The position numbers and the translations under genes are program-made. A DNA stretch of 64,000 nucleotides from Basidiobolus meristosporus CBS 931.73 (lineage: Eukaryota; Basidiobolomycota; Basidiobolomycetes; Basidiobolales; Basidiobolaceae), in the NCBI GenBank assembly GCA_002104905.1, contig MCFE01000108.1, forward strand, positions 62,001-126,000, given 5' to 3'. Shown here piece by piece: positions 42,785 to 54,846 of the stretch. Positions within the stretch are counted from its first letter, which is position 1, and every line of letters begins with the position of its first letter. The notes under the pieces are model-generated. The model had not been told where the DNA came from and searched no databases. It saw only the letters and a program-made list of their open reading frames with translations.

Positions 42785-45355
42785 TCAGAATGGTTGTCTT
42801 TGCCTCCCTTGAGTAAGAGTAACATTGCTTGAGCTAATTACTTCTTTGAAGTTGATTGAATGTACATTTTCTTCTTGATTGATCAATACAGTATCAGATA
42901 ATACCATAGGTTGTTTGGTGGCTACTGTTAGAGTGCCTGTACTGACTTGGATAGATGCTGCTTCAGCTTCATAGACAGCCAATTACAAGTTTCAACAATG
43001 GAAGCACTGCTGCATATATACTGCTATGTCTGACAGTTGAGCTAAGGTTTCATGACTCCTCTGAGCTTGCTGGCCTGGAAGCTTCATACAAGTGGCTCCA
43101 TGGAGCATATATGCATTGCCAGATAGTCCAAATATAGCCTACATTAATTTTGGCTCCATTAAGAAGTATCCTAATTTGCAGTAGTAGTATTTTGTCAATT
43201 TTTTCTTCTTTTTCTTTTTTGGCTGGTGACTCAGGGAAAACTCCTTTGATGGGATGACTCTGGACTTCCTTGCTTGTAGGACTATGTTGTATCCAAGTAG
43301 AGAAATACTCCTGACATTATTGGTACAGAATATTTGACTACCTGTGAGTGAGCTAATCAAAACTTGTATATGCTTAGATCAACCATTACCTCTTGAAGAG
43401 CTGACCAGATTTGATCAAATAAGCTCCATTTGAGATCTAGTTTCATCAGTACAATAATATTGTACTTCAGCTGGGCAGTATTCTCAGTAGTAGAGCTTGA
43501 TGGTGATGTGATCAATTGCGATGTTTCAGAACTGACCCAAAGAAACTGCATATCCCCAATTTTAATCTCCTACAGCATTAAATGATATATATAATAACAC
43601 ATATAGAGTACTGTGGTAATGGAAAGTATTCCATTACTACAATATCTCAAAACCAATAGTGCACTCATTTCTTTATTTTGCTTTTGCTGTTGTAACACAC
43701 AGGTGAAAGATCAAGAATTTGCCGCTTTGAAGGGCAAGTACTCCAGACCCTGACAAGCAATTCACCCAGGAGTATTATGTCATACAGAACACAAAGTAGC
43801 CAGCACATGATTCAAATTGCTGCTCATTTGGAGCAGTATTTGAGGAGTTATGTCCAAAAGAGTCCAATTATTATATATACTAGGTCTCTATTGCTAAGAT
43901 TACTATAATGACTTTGATTGCGTGTAACTTTTGAACCAGCCAATCAAATCACATGAAATCTTGACAGGCCCTGCGCCTATGTCCAATCTACGCTACTGCA
44001 AAAGTTTAGCTTTGTATCACATGTATTGCTTGCACAATTGCTCAAAAACTTTGATCCTTCAGAAATTTCATATATATGACTTCCCCAGCTGAAAAATAAA
44101 GGAGAGCCTCTCTTTCCAGAATCTCCACACTACAATTACCAGTTTAAAGGTTATAAGACTTCCCCTGCATCACTTGCACCGTTGAGTATTCTGACTTTGA
44201 TTGGTACTACTTCAGTAAAGAGACTGCAAAGCTCACAAGAATCCAATCTAGGTTCTACAAGAAACTACTACTTCTCTGTTGGAAAAGTCTCCTCTAAGAA
44301 GCCCCTTTACCCTAAAGACACCCCTTTATGCACCCCTTTAGACACCTCCTTAGGTCTAAAGACCCCTCTAGAGACTTCTTCAACACACCCCTTTAGGTTA
44401 AAGGGGAGCTCATAATTTCCATATTAGGAAATATTTTCTCACAAGGGAAAGCGCCTTCCAAATCAGGAAAATTTATTATAAAAGTAAATAAGCCCATTAG
44501 CCAACAGAAGGTCAGAACACTGCTGTTGAAGTGAGAAACACTGCTTATAGTATATTTTGAGCCTAAGATTGAGGATATTAGTGAAAGTTATATCTTCTAT
44601 TGGTGTATCAAACTCCCAATAAACTTTTTCAGTATTAGCATACTGGAAGTTGTTGTGTATTGTTGATTAGCCTCTACATTGTTGAACAAGCCCTAAACTA
44701 ATCATAATACAACACAACAGTACCTTCTATCTTCTGAGTGCTCTTGGGTGTGTGCAGGCCAGCTTTTGATTAGTTGTGTACTCTTTTCAGCCTTGCTGTT
44801 AGTTGCTTTGCTCTTTTTGACTGTAGGTAGAGCTCACTTGCATTGATTTTGTTAAATTTGTATAAAACTCTCTCACACTGTTTGGATTCTAGAATAGAGT
44901 GATAGCATGTCTAAAAGCTCCTTTTTATCTCCTGATATACTAGCTTCTGTATCAACACACTTGATATTTATTCCATTTTTCCAATCAATCATGCTTTACA
45001 TATCCATGCTCAAGAAGGATATCTTATGGACTGTATACTGGTAGGATTGTTATAATTCTGGAGATTTATTTGGGAGATCTTCTTCCATCATTAGCTAGTC
45101 CAAGATGGCAGCTAACAGCTCCAGTGCTTGCCTTCTCAGTCTTATTCTCAGTGGCAACAGATTTTGGTAGAATTCTACTCTGGCAATCACTGAATAGTGT
45201 TCTATTTTTCTGTATTTCAGGACAGTATCCTATCAAAAAGCTTACTTAACAGTCTATTAGGGTCATATGAATAGATGTATAAATGTTTTGCATTGAATTT
45301 CTAGACCTCATTTGCAGAAGTTACTCTGTTTTACTCAGTCAGAGTAAAGTACTAA
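42785..45355 (-). pseudogene. Possible retroelement gag relic, split by L3
   Basis: Three minus-strand remnants (42785-42982, 43139-43360 and 43357-43551) follow one another. They include KLDLKWSLFDQIWSALQE, a lysine run, and a YYYCKLGYF segment that looks like a degraded zinc knuckle followed by EPKL. This is compatible with a copia-type gag, but it does not match the other gags here. Between 43612 and 44719 lies an L3 solo LTR, and 44720-45355 may be the 5' part (LLDMLSLYSRIQ-like), with no clear frame. Low confidence. Confidence 0.35.
43612..44719 (+). repeat. L3 solo LTR (1108 bp)
   Basis: Starts TGTGGTAATGG and ends ACACAACA, with perfect GTAC direct repeats at 43608-43611 and 44720-44723. 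TATA-like TATATATGACTTCCCC near 44069. It has a shorter C-rich CCCCTTTA array (44283-44400) than the copy at 8402. Confidence 0.88.
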
Positions 45356-45695
45356 CATTCCACACCCTATGAGGAATTACTGAGATGATCCTGTCCAAAG
45401 GCCATCCCAAAGTTAAAGTCCCATGACTAAGAGGTACTGATCATGTTGGGACACCATCCAGAGACCATTGAAAAATAATTGCACCCCATATTTCACAACA
45501 AACTTGGTCAAAACTTTTCATCACAACAATGTACAAGTGGCTTTTGATTGGTTCCCTGCCAATTTGCTCACTTTCTGATCCTGGACACTCTATTGCCTCC
45601 TACAATTGTGTGAATTGATTGGCTATTGCCTCTTTCTCACACTCCTTACTTTCTGACTCAACTGTTTGTCTTACTTTTCATGCATATGAATTGAT

Positions 45696-47772
45696 TTATT
45701 GCTGTTGAAGCTTTAGTTGTACCACAATTGCCAATTGTATTGATCTATACAGGTCTCCATACCCTACACTAACATTATGCCCAACCCCATACTCAACAAG
45801 TAATTCCATTAAAATCCACCACTCAATAAGTATTTCTGCTGTAACGCTCTGGTTCCACAACTTTGGCAGGAACTCAATGGCTTTATGCCACTGTTCATTC
45901 ACCGGTTCCCACACATCCTGGTTTTCAGCCAGCACTGCAAGGTCTAACTCCTCATCTGCCAGATTTTGCAATAAATCCGTGCAATATTCCAGTGCATTTT
46001 CTTGAGCACTGCTCTTGAAGATGTGCTGCAACATCTGGTTGTGCCTATCAATGTTCCAAGCTCCACTGAAGGCATTGTGATAGTCTTTTGAGCTCTTGAT
46101 GTTGTAGCCTTGTCTGTCAGTGGGACCTCCACCTTGTCAACAATGGAGGCTGTGGAAGCTGCGGAGGCTGTGGTAGATAAATTGCCTTTTTCAGTAAACT
46201 CATCTACCATGCTGGAATGTAGCTCAACTGGCTGTGCTTCCGATTCTTGTGAAAACAGCATATTTCTTGTTGGTAATTCTTCTTGGCTATGATGGGTTTC
46301 AGTCTGTTCCTTGCTTGCCACGTAAATTGGCCAGAACTGCAGTCTTTTTTGCACGCCTCCCTGTTTCAGGCTTGGGTAGACATTTTTCCCTTTACCTTTT
46401 CCTTTATCACTACTGAGTGTCTCACTGCTACTTTGTCTGAGTGCTACTTGTAAAAAACTACACTTTCTCCTGGATAAATTCTGCTTTGATGCATCTGTTT
46501 TGGCCTGCCTGTCCCTTGCAGGCACTCTTCTGGCAACCTGATGTTTCTTTTCTGCTTGTTTTGAGCTCTCAACTGTAGTTGTGACAGGCTCCTGTAAAAG
46601 AGGCTGGTTTCTATCACTGCAAGGTCCTTCACTGCTACTTTGACTGGGTGCTTCTTGAGTGGCACTATGCTTTTTCCTTGATAAATGTTGTGCTGGTGCA
46701 TCCATGTCTGCCTGCTTGTCCCTAATTGGCACTCTCCCAGCTGTCTGATGTCTCTTTGACACTTGTCTGGAGCTTTTGGCCCTGCTTGTAACAAGCTCTT
46801 GAGGAAGCAGCTGGTTTTTAGCCATGGCACCCATGCTCTTCTGCCTTTGATAGCTACTGCTATTCTCAAGATACTTTCTTTGCATACCAAGGCTGGCCCA
46901 AAATCTGTTTGCCTGTTTGAAACCAGGATAATGCTCATGGAAAAAGTCAGTGCATTCTACTTGGCCTTGAGTTCCTAATGTTACCATGGTATGCTGGCCT
47001 TAAGGTGATGGCGTGCTAGACTTCTGACAGCCTCTTGTATATTAGCCCACTCTTCATTATTGCACTAAACAGCTTCATGGATCTTCAATGTTTTTTGATC
47101 TTTATGCTTTGGTGTAAACACCACATTGTCTCCCTCCCATGCTATGCTAGATTTTTCTGTGGGCTTTATCTTTGGGCACTGTGGTTGCGCTTCAAAGACT
47201 GTATGTTGTTCCTCTGCTGCTACATTGGGAAATGGCTCAATTCTTGGCTGTGACATTGACCTACTGGAGTACCCTCTTTGCAGCAAAGATACTGCTTTCT
47301 CTACCTGGGATATTGATTGCTCTACATGTATTATCTGCTCATCCTGTTTCTGGACTATTTTCTGATTTCTCTGGGCCATTGCATCTATCCTATCTGCCAC
47401 TGCACCTAATTGCTTCATTAATGCTTTGGTATGAGCTGACAACAGACTTGCTAATATGGGAGGTGGTGATGTTATCATGGCCACTTGCTGATCTTCAACT
47501 GAGGGTACTATGCTTGCTACATTCCCATCTGCCTGAGCATAATGGTCAGCTTGTGGCTTCACAGAGGTTCTCAATTGCCTACTTGACTGAGAGCCTGAGG
47601 AGTCTGCATTGTTACCTTCAATGGGCACACTGTCCACAGGGCCTGTTTTGGATGTAGCCCTGCTTGTTGCACTGAATGTCAAAGCAAGCTGTTGTCCAAC
47701 CATTCTTCTGTTGCCATCAGCAGCAGGGTTTGGTTGAGAACCAGACAACTTTGCTTTATTTTTTGGTTGCAT
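45696..47772 (-). pseudogene. Plavaka ORF1 (repeat-containing, unknown function)
   Basis: Three minus frames in order. 47065-47772 (235 codons) has a low-complexity N-terminus and a helical, coiled-coil-like segment (ADRIDAMAQRNQKIV, QVEKAVSLLQ), ending KTLKIHEAV at a TAG. Sequence goes on through EEWANI and EAVRSL with further stops, where the copy at 467-761 has CAG codons. 45944-46987 (347 codons) contains FHEHYPGF, then two tandem units of about 68 residues (codons 60-128 and 129-196), each with LLxQE, SS-Q, RxVPxRD and a C-terminal SSSE. 45696-46034 gives the C-terminus. No known domain is recognised; it is Ser/Lys-rich and may bind DNA or act with the transposase. Confidence 0.6.
46400..46812 (-). 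repeat. Two tandem coding repeats in Plavaka ORF1
   Basis: Each unit is about 205 bp and encodes LLPQEL/LLQEPV, then KSSRQ/ESSKQ, VPIRDKQA/VPARDRQA, LSRKK/LSRRK and QSSSE. A single unit plus part of another is present in the fragment at 18754-19029. Confidence 0.75.
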
Positions 47773-47999
47773 ATAAATGGAAGTGAGTCATGCCAAAGTG
47801 GAAATAGTGCTACATACACATATGTATGGGGTACCACAACTTTATTTTTAATGCTTACTATGGCAGGTCTGCATTAAATCTTACATTCATGTAGGTGCAA
47901 TGTCTCAAATACAAGACTGTCTTAAGTTCACATGAGTACTGACCAAAAATGATATAATAGTGTTACATTGCTGAAGGTCAAACTGTTTGCCCCATGAAC

Positions 48000-49680
48000 A
48001 AGACTACTTTGGCTCAACACTGTAAGAGAAGAGAAAAAACACAATGTGGCTATTGTGGCAAGCCTCTCAGCCATGAAGCATGCAGACAGCATAGGAAGTA
48101 TTACAAGGATCATGGCCAGTGTTTTGCCACCTAAGTCATATTTGACCATTCATTGGTCACTACTGTACCAACATTATCTTGCCAGCCAGTTGATACTTTT
48201 ATATTGGAACCTGGCTGTCTTTGTCACCTTGCACAAACTGAGTCAGGTGAGTGTGTGACGCCTTTAGGCTTACCTCAGCCTTCTGAGCATGGCCGGCAGA
48301 GTGATAGCTCTGACAAAGAAGGTTCACTGATGGATTTTGTGCCTATCTCCACTTACAACAGTACCATATATGAGCCCAGTCAAGTCCCATATGCAATGTG
48401 ACAACACCCATTGAATCAAATGCCAAGGATACTATATGGTGCCAAGTGAGTCCAGTAGTTCATCTACTGGTGAATGATATATTGTTGTGGCAGGAGAAGT
48501 GGCATATTTCCACTAATATCAGTAATGGGGCTTTGAGAATTTATTACTGTTTCTTGCCAAAATCATACCAGGATGCAACTCACCATGTACATGGTACAAG
48601 AGGACAACCATCATGTGGCTGGCAACACATGATCCAGAGACTGCCCTGATTCCAGCATGTGTCAACAGCTGCATGGCACTCACATCCAAAAATGCTACCA
48701 TTGGAACATGTCCAAATTGTCAGGAATCCATCACCATTGTGGGAAAACATTGTTAACACTCCAGATATATTCCCATCATTTCCTGTCTGAGGAAGCTGAT
48801 GCGGTCCAACAAATATTGCAAAGCTATACAGTACTGCACTCAGTATCAATCAAGTGCAAACATATCTGATATATTCAGTGGCAAACATTACAAACAGCTA
48901 AGAAGCAAGGGCTACTTTGAAGGTATATATGACATGCCTTTGCTTTAGAACTTGATGGATTCTCATTAAACAAGTACTCTACCAGCAAATCCTGCTGGCC
49001 ACTGGTTCTCATCAATCTGAGTCTGCTGCCCATCTTATGGTATCAGAGCAATAAACCAATGGTAGTATAACTGGTATCTGGGCCTAAATCACCGTCCAAT
49101 CAGGATAGCTACCTGTATCCATTGCTGGATAAATTTTGTATGCTTTCCAGAGGGAAAATGGTAAGTGGCCATCATGTAAAAGTGCATATTACTATCTGCA
49201 CTGGAGATACCCCAGCCATCAGCAAGATAGCAGGTTTTTCTGGGTACAATGGACGGTATTGCTGCTGAATGTGTGAGATCCAGGGGATATACTCCATAGC
49301 TCACACACATTAACATTACCCAAACACCAGCACTAAGAACACCATCTTTCCACAGAGTGAATGTGCAGAAGTAAGCATGCAATTGCAGCAAAATTGGCAC
49401 GCTATAAGCCATTGGCCAGAATATGGAATCAATTGGAAGTTGGAGATACTCAAGATTGAGGGTATCAGTGGGAGCAAAAGCTTTCTACTGGGAGCAATGC
49501 ATTTGCTTTTCAACAATATCCCTATACTGATGGCTAAGTTGGTCATGGGGCATTTCAAGCTTAATGAGCCCTTTGAGATACCAGAGAAATTTGGAAGAAT
49601 TGGCAAGATATTACAGAGTATCCACTACCCTAAGTACTTCTCATGGGCTCCAATTAATATCCATATGCATATGTGACAAT
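48000..49680 (+). pseudogene. Plavaka/Tnp2-type transposase relic
   Basis: The N-terminus near 48000-48130 reads CGYCGKPLSHEACRQHRK, a compact Cys/His motif, and is interrupted by stops (TAA at 48133). A frame with GCLCHLAQT follows, then PACVNSCMAF and CPNCQESI near 48655-48730, SDIFSGKHYKQLRSKG at 48865-48910, the SKSCWPLVL-type block at 48980, then GLNHRPIR and the SGYNG-C-MC-equivalent block at 49230-49270. The last part to 49680 resembles 33430-33680. It has more than ten stops or frameshifts. Family assignment comes from the order of these motifs in fungal Plavaka transposases. Confidence 0.68.
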
Positions 49681-49772
49681 ACAAATGCAAAGACTGGATG
49701 AGCTGGATATGTATTTATTCAGGAGGTGTTCTGAAGCCATTCCTACCAAGAGTACATTGTAAGCATTGGGCA

Positions 49773-51517
49773 AGCTTGGGGCTCATAGCCTGTTGCAATA
49801 CTCTGAGGAGTATTGGTAGTGATGTGGAGAACTAGAGGCTTCACATGATATTCACTTATGGATTTATTGAGCACAAATATTGTGTTTATGGTTTTAATAG
49901 AATATACTAGAAGATACATCAAATCTGTTAAGGAGGCTCCCAAGAATACATGTGCAAGGTTGGGGTTCTCTTAGACAACTTTGGGAAAGGTCATAATCCA
50001 GGTACCAGATAACTTGGTGAAAGTATTCTATGCAAATCCTGGCAAGAAATTTGGTCAGGACAGAATGCTAATCACTGAATAAGACTTCAGTGACTAATTG
50101 GTATGGATATATAGGTGACAGACTAATAAATACTACAATTTGGACTATTTATGGAAATTTCATGATATTGGTACTTAATATGTTGGTAAGAATACTCAAC
50201 TATCTGCCATCAAGGAATTTGATCAGATTCTCCAATATTTGTAGGTAATGAAGTGACTAAGTTAGGTGATTTTTTATGCTCAATTACAAATGTTAGTATG
50301 ATCTCAATTAACCAAATACCCATATTGACTAATCGTAATCTTGATCCAAGGTATTCAAATTGTATCTAGCTAATGATATGGCTAATATATCTGCAAGCAT
50401 CTCATTTGCAGGATAGTAGACCAAGTTGACTAAGTCTTTCTATACAGCTTCTCATAGGAAATGAAATACTTTATATATGTGCAGAGCTCTAGTATGCAAA
50501 GCTCACTTTCTACCAATTTGCTTGCATCCTTAATATCATGATATAAAGTAGCCAGAGCATCTTGCCATACCCCCAAGTCTTTAAACAGCTTTCATAACCT
50601 CATTGCTTCTTTTTTAGCCTCTTAGACTGCCATATACTCTGTCTGACAGGTGGTAAATACCAGAGTTGACTACTCTCTTGAGTTCCATGATATTGCATCT
50701 TTACAATGCCTAGAGAAAAAGAATAACAAATGGACAGAACAAAATCTTGATATTTTCAGTTGAATTTCAAGTTTCTCAATCCTTACAGCTCTCAATAACT
50801 CAAGTACTAGCATTTGAGAAGACAAACAGACATATTCTCAAGGAAGAATTTAGCAAAACTAGCCTTTGTGCATGACTTGGCAATTAGCCAACCATTAATT
50901 CAATCAAAATCAGCAATTGAATATTTGAACAAGAAGAATCAGCTGAATACCAACAGAATATCACCAGAATACAAGCTGAAAATCACATTTTTCTCATGCT
51001 TGAGATTTTTCATAGTGAGTAAACCAGAGTGTATCCTGTGGTGGAACTTTTATTTTTAGATTACATCACAAATCAGCAGCAAAGTATTCCACAAGAAAAT
51101 GTTTTGAGACCTCTTTGGCAATCATTAAGCAGATATTAGCAGTTCCATTTTAATATCTGAGACTCTGCTTAACAGCTGCAATATCATTAGATCCATAGCT
51201 ACAATTATGCTGACTGACAACTTATGCTCAATATGAGATATTTAAGTGTGTTCCAAGTGTGGCTCACATTGATCTGCTGAATGTAGATTGGAGGGGACTA
51301 TGGGCATTCAGATGGCACTAAACTCTCTTGATTTGGTAGAATTTTGAGCAAGCTGAGGCTTGTCTCCACTTGGGTAGCTGCTAGCTTAGATTCCTCCATT
51401 TAGCACTTCTGATATATATCTTAAATAAGCATAGACTGGGATAGGGTATTTATCTAGGTACTTCTGGCTCTGGAGATCCGTATCCCAAAGTAATGAGTAT
51501 CTTACAAGTCTTGATAC
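49773..51517 (-). pseudogene. Copia relic (LTR plus RNase H-RT)
   Basis: An LTR-like block (49796-50320) matches the copia LTR. It is followed by minus-strand RNase H and RT 3' sequence (50320-51480) collinear with 51890-52700. An N1 element interrupts it (50709-51014). It ends at 51517, where the copia element with both LTRs begins. Confidence 0.72.
50709..51014. mobile_element. N1: second copy (306 bp)
   Basis: Starts CCTAGAGAAAAAG and ends GATTTTTCATA, inserted in the copia RNase H relic. Flanks ATG and GTG form a near 3-bp duplication. Homologous to 12267-12577 along most of its length. Confidence 0.65.
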
Positions 51518-51866
51518 TGTTGTAAGAGTCTTGGAGATATTGGAAGTGATTGGGAGGACAAGTAGATTATGTGGTTTTCACTTCAAGATTTATTGAATGT
51601 AAAAGTAGTATTTATACTTTTACATGGTTTTGGCATAACAAACATGTAGAATAGATTAAGGAAGATCCCAAGAGCATGTGTGCTAAGTTTGGGGCTGTTT
51701 GGATTGCATTGAGAATTCTCATGTTCTGGGTACCGGGTATTATGGTGAAAATATTTTAACTAAATCCCAACAAGGAACTTGGTCAGTACTCTCTAGGATT
51801 AGAAGGTAATGATCTAAGTGACTAAGTTAGAAGAATATTTTGGTGGGATTACAAACTTTTACAACA
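51518..51866 (-). repeat. Copia 3' LTR
   Basis: Left LTR on the plus strand; 3' LTR of the minus-strand element. It ends in ACAACA next to a purine tract. Confidence 0.88.
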
Positions 51867-53363
51867 CTCCCACTCAGCTAAATGTTCATACTGACTAGTC
51901 CTAATTTTGACCCAAGATATTCAAGCTTATCTCTAGCTAATGGTTTGGTAAATATGTCTGCAATCATTTCATCTGTAGGACAATAAACTAAGCTAACTAA
52001 GCTCTTCTCTATAGCTTCATTTATGAAATGATGTCTAATATCTGTGTGCATAGTTCTAGCATGAAAAGTTGGATTTCTACCTCATTGTAAACATCTGTGA
52101 TTATCTTGAAACAAAGTAATAGGCATATTTTGACATAGGCCTGAACCGGTAAAAAGCTTTCTTAAGCACATTTTTCTGTTGTAGCCTGACAGGCTGCCAT
52201 GTACTCTGCCTCTGTGGCAGAAAGTGCTATGGTTGGCTGCTTTCTTGAATCTCATGAAATTGCTCCTTTACAGTAATGAAAGGTGGATCCTGTGGTGGAT
52301 CTTCTGTCTTCTATATTTTGCCCACAATCAGCATCAGAGTATCCCACAAGATCCTGTTCTGAATCCTTGTAGGTGTATCTTAAGCAAATATCAGCGGTTC
52401 CTTGTAGATATCTAAAAATCCACTTAACTGCTGCAATATGATCATATCCATAGTTCTAATTATGCTGGCTAACAACTCTCACGGGATATGAGATATCTGG
52501 ACATGTTCCAAGCATAATATACATCACACTGCTGATCCTAGATTGATAGGGAAAGTCAGTGCTTTCAGATGGCACCAAGCTCTCTTGATTTAGTTGAGTT
52601 TTGACCAAGTTAAGGTTTGTCTCCATTGGGGTAGCAGCTAGTTTACAGTCTTCTATTTGGTACTTCTTTAGTATATCTTGAATATACTTGGATTGGCTTA
52701 GGGTAATAGTCTGGGTACATCTGTCTATGGGGAACTTAATCCCTAAGTAGTAACTGAGTTCTCCTAGATTGGACATCTTGAACACATTATATAGGCTGTA
52801 TTTAGCCTCTTCCAATGTTACTAGGTTATTGGTGGCTATAATAAGATCATCCACATATAGAGCAAATAGAACTGGATTTGCTCTATCTGGCATATAATAT
52901 ATACTATGGTCAGCATTACTTCTTTTGAAACTTAAAGATTCAAATAAGAATATATCTTGCAATTCCAGGCTCTTGGTGATTGTTTGAGACCATATAGTGA
53001 CTTTTTAAGCTTGCAGCCCCAATGGGAGTTATCTTGGTCAACAAGTCCATCAGGCTGGTCCATATACATGTCCTCATCAAGTTCTTTGTTTAAAAATGCA
53101 GTTTTTACATCCATTTGATGAATAAATGACTTGTATTTGGCTGCAATAGCCAATATTAATCTGATGGAATTAAACTTGGCTACCAGTGCAAAGGTCTCAG
53201 TATATGTAAGTTCTTTTGTTTGAGAGTATCCATTGGCCACAAGTCTTGCTTTGTATCTTTCAACTTTACCATCAGCCTTGTATCTTGTCTTGAAGACCCA
53301 TCTGCATCCAATTAATTTTTGGTTTATTGGTAATTTGACCAAGTCCCAAGTTTGATTTTTCAT
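51867..53363 (-). pseudogene. Copia reverse transcriptase and RNase H
   Basis: Frame 52932-53363 gives the RT fingers and palm: TWDLVKLP, WVFKTRYKADG, ARLVANGYSQT, QMDVKTAFLN and SLYGLKQSPRAW. A frameshift near 52945 moves it to frame 52456-52962, which has LFALYVDDLIIAT (catalytic YVDD), LGELSYYLGI, TLSQSKYI and the linker to RNase H, ending at a TAG after VVSQHN. RNase H follows in broken frames, with DADCGQN and STTG near 52330 and EAEYMA near 52205. The palm and YVDD are intact, but the gene as a whole is broken. Confidence 0.88.
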
Positions 53364-54846
53364 CAGGGCCTAATGTTCCTCAGCCATTGCAGATCTCCAA
53401 AACTTTGTCTGAGGGCTATTTAGGGCCTCTTTTACGGTCTGGGGTTAATCAATATGGACTGAATAGGCATAGGCTAAGTTTGTACCCTCATTGATATAAT
53501 AATCTGGGCTATTTCTTGTCCAATTGGATATCCTGGCATTTGATACTGGAATGATCACTTTTGAAATATTCCTGGGCACTGATTCTGGCTGAACCATGGC
53601 TTTAGAGTCTGCAGGAGTGAAAGAACCTTCATTGTTTTGCTCCAAGTCAATCCTGACAATTGGTGGACTTGAAATCAGATTTTTGTCATCATCTGATATC
53701 ATTTTTTGTGAAAATTCTAAATTTTCATCATACAACACATCCCTGCATGCATTTTACCCTTTTTGGTTCAAATTTTGACTTATTTCTGGGCAGTTTCTTG
53801 CCATATGCTGTACACCTGAATATTCTTAGATGTTCTGCACTTAGTCTGTATCTATACCATACTTCAAATGGAGTAGAACCACAAAGTATTCTGATATAAC
53901 TCCTACTTTTAAGATATACAGCAGTGGCAACTGATTCTGCCCAAAAATCATAGGATAATATTTGATCATGGATCAGATATCATGCCATATCAATTATTGA
54001 TCTGTTAGCACATTCTGCTACTCCAGTTTACTGAGCTTCTTCCTTTCTCTCCATGAAGTAGACCCATGTGTATCTTGTATAATAATCAATAAGTGTGACT
54101 AAAAACTTCATCCTGCCTAAGGATAAATTTTGCATAAGTTCATACAGATCTGAGTGAATTAGATCTAATTTTTTCTTGGTTTTGATCAGCCCAGAGCTCT
54201 TGAACGGTTGTCTGGCTTGTTTCCCATATATGCAGGCTTCACAGTGCTCCAAATTAGCTGGAGGACCAATTTTTACTCTAGAAATTAGCTGATCTTTGCT
54301 CATCTTGCACAAATAATCAAAATTGATGTGCCCAAATCTCCTGTGCCAAAGCATTGGTGTTTCTTCATTTAAGTTACTTTTATTGGCTTCCAGATATGAT
54401 GGAATATAAGTCAGCTTGTATAGATTCTGATCTCTGATACCCAAAGCAATATGGGCACCATTTTGATCAGTGCTCTTGCATCCAGAATTGTCAAAGCTGA
54501 AACTGAGTCCTTCTGCAGTGGCCTTGCTTACAGATAGTAGGTTCTTGGCTATTTCAGGTACATAGAGTACTTCTTTAAAGGTCAGTGTATGGCTTCCTTC
54601 ACTGCTCTGAAGGTTTACTTGGATAGTTCCTTTTCCCACTTCATCAAGTGATCTATCATCACCCATGAAAACCTTATTAATTGGAATTTCTTGATATTGA
54701 GTAAAAAGCTCTTTTTGGTGTGTAAAGTGTTGAGATGCTCCAGAATTAATGTACCACATCTGAGAATCCCTATTTGTGGTCATATTTAGTGCAGATATGA
54801 ATAGTCTATCATCAGTTGTTGCAGCATTTCCATATTCAGGCTTCTT
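53364..54846 (-). pseudogene. Copia protease-integrase, with core deletion and active-site change
   Basis: The open frame 54028-54783 starts after MTTNRDSQ with WYINSGASQHFT. The protease motif normally reads DSGA; here the Asp is Asn. GAG-pre-integrase follows (MLWHRRFGHI, CEACIYGKQ), then the integrase start with LIHSDLY (first Asp) and TLIDYYTRYTWVYFM. The frame ends at a TAA, and the next sequence is TGVAECANRS, the block carrying the last catalytic Glu. The roughly 60-residue piece between, with the second Asp (R-DNGGEF-type), is missing. The post-integrase linker (CTAYGKKLP near 53800) reaches 53450. Confidence 0.85.

Larger units (their letters stand above)
45363..49772. mobile_element. 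Plavaka/CACTA-like DNA transposon, right end missing
   Basis: The left end (CACCCTATGAGGAATTACTGAGATGATCC) has the same order of blocks as the N4 inverted ends. Two genes diverge from about 47770-48000: ORF1 on minus (45696-47772) and a Tnp2-type transposase relic on plus (48000-49680). Sequence is cut at 49772 by a copia relic, so the right terminal repeat is absent. It is the reference for Plavaka fragments at 1-761, 8256-11640, 13491-14690, 18754-19640 and 32712-34620. Confidence 0.72.

Noticed and set aside
46234-47657. Plus-strand open frames opposite Plavaka ORF1, up to 161 codons
   Set aside because: Antisense shadows of the Ser/Lys-rich ORF1; not conserved as protein in the other copies.
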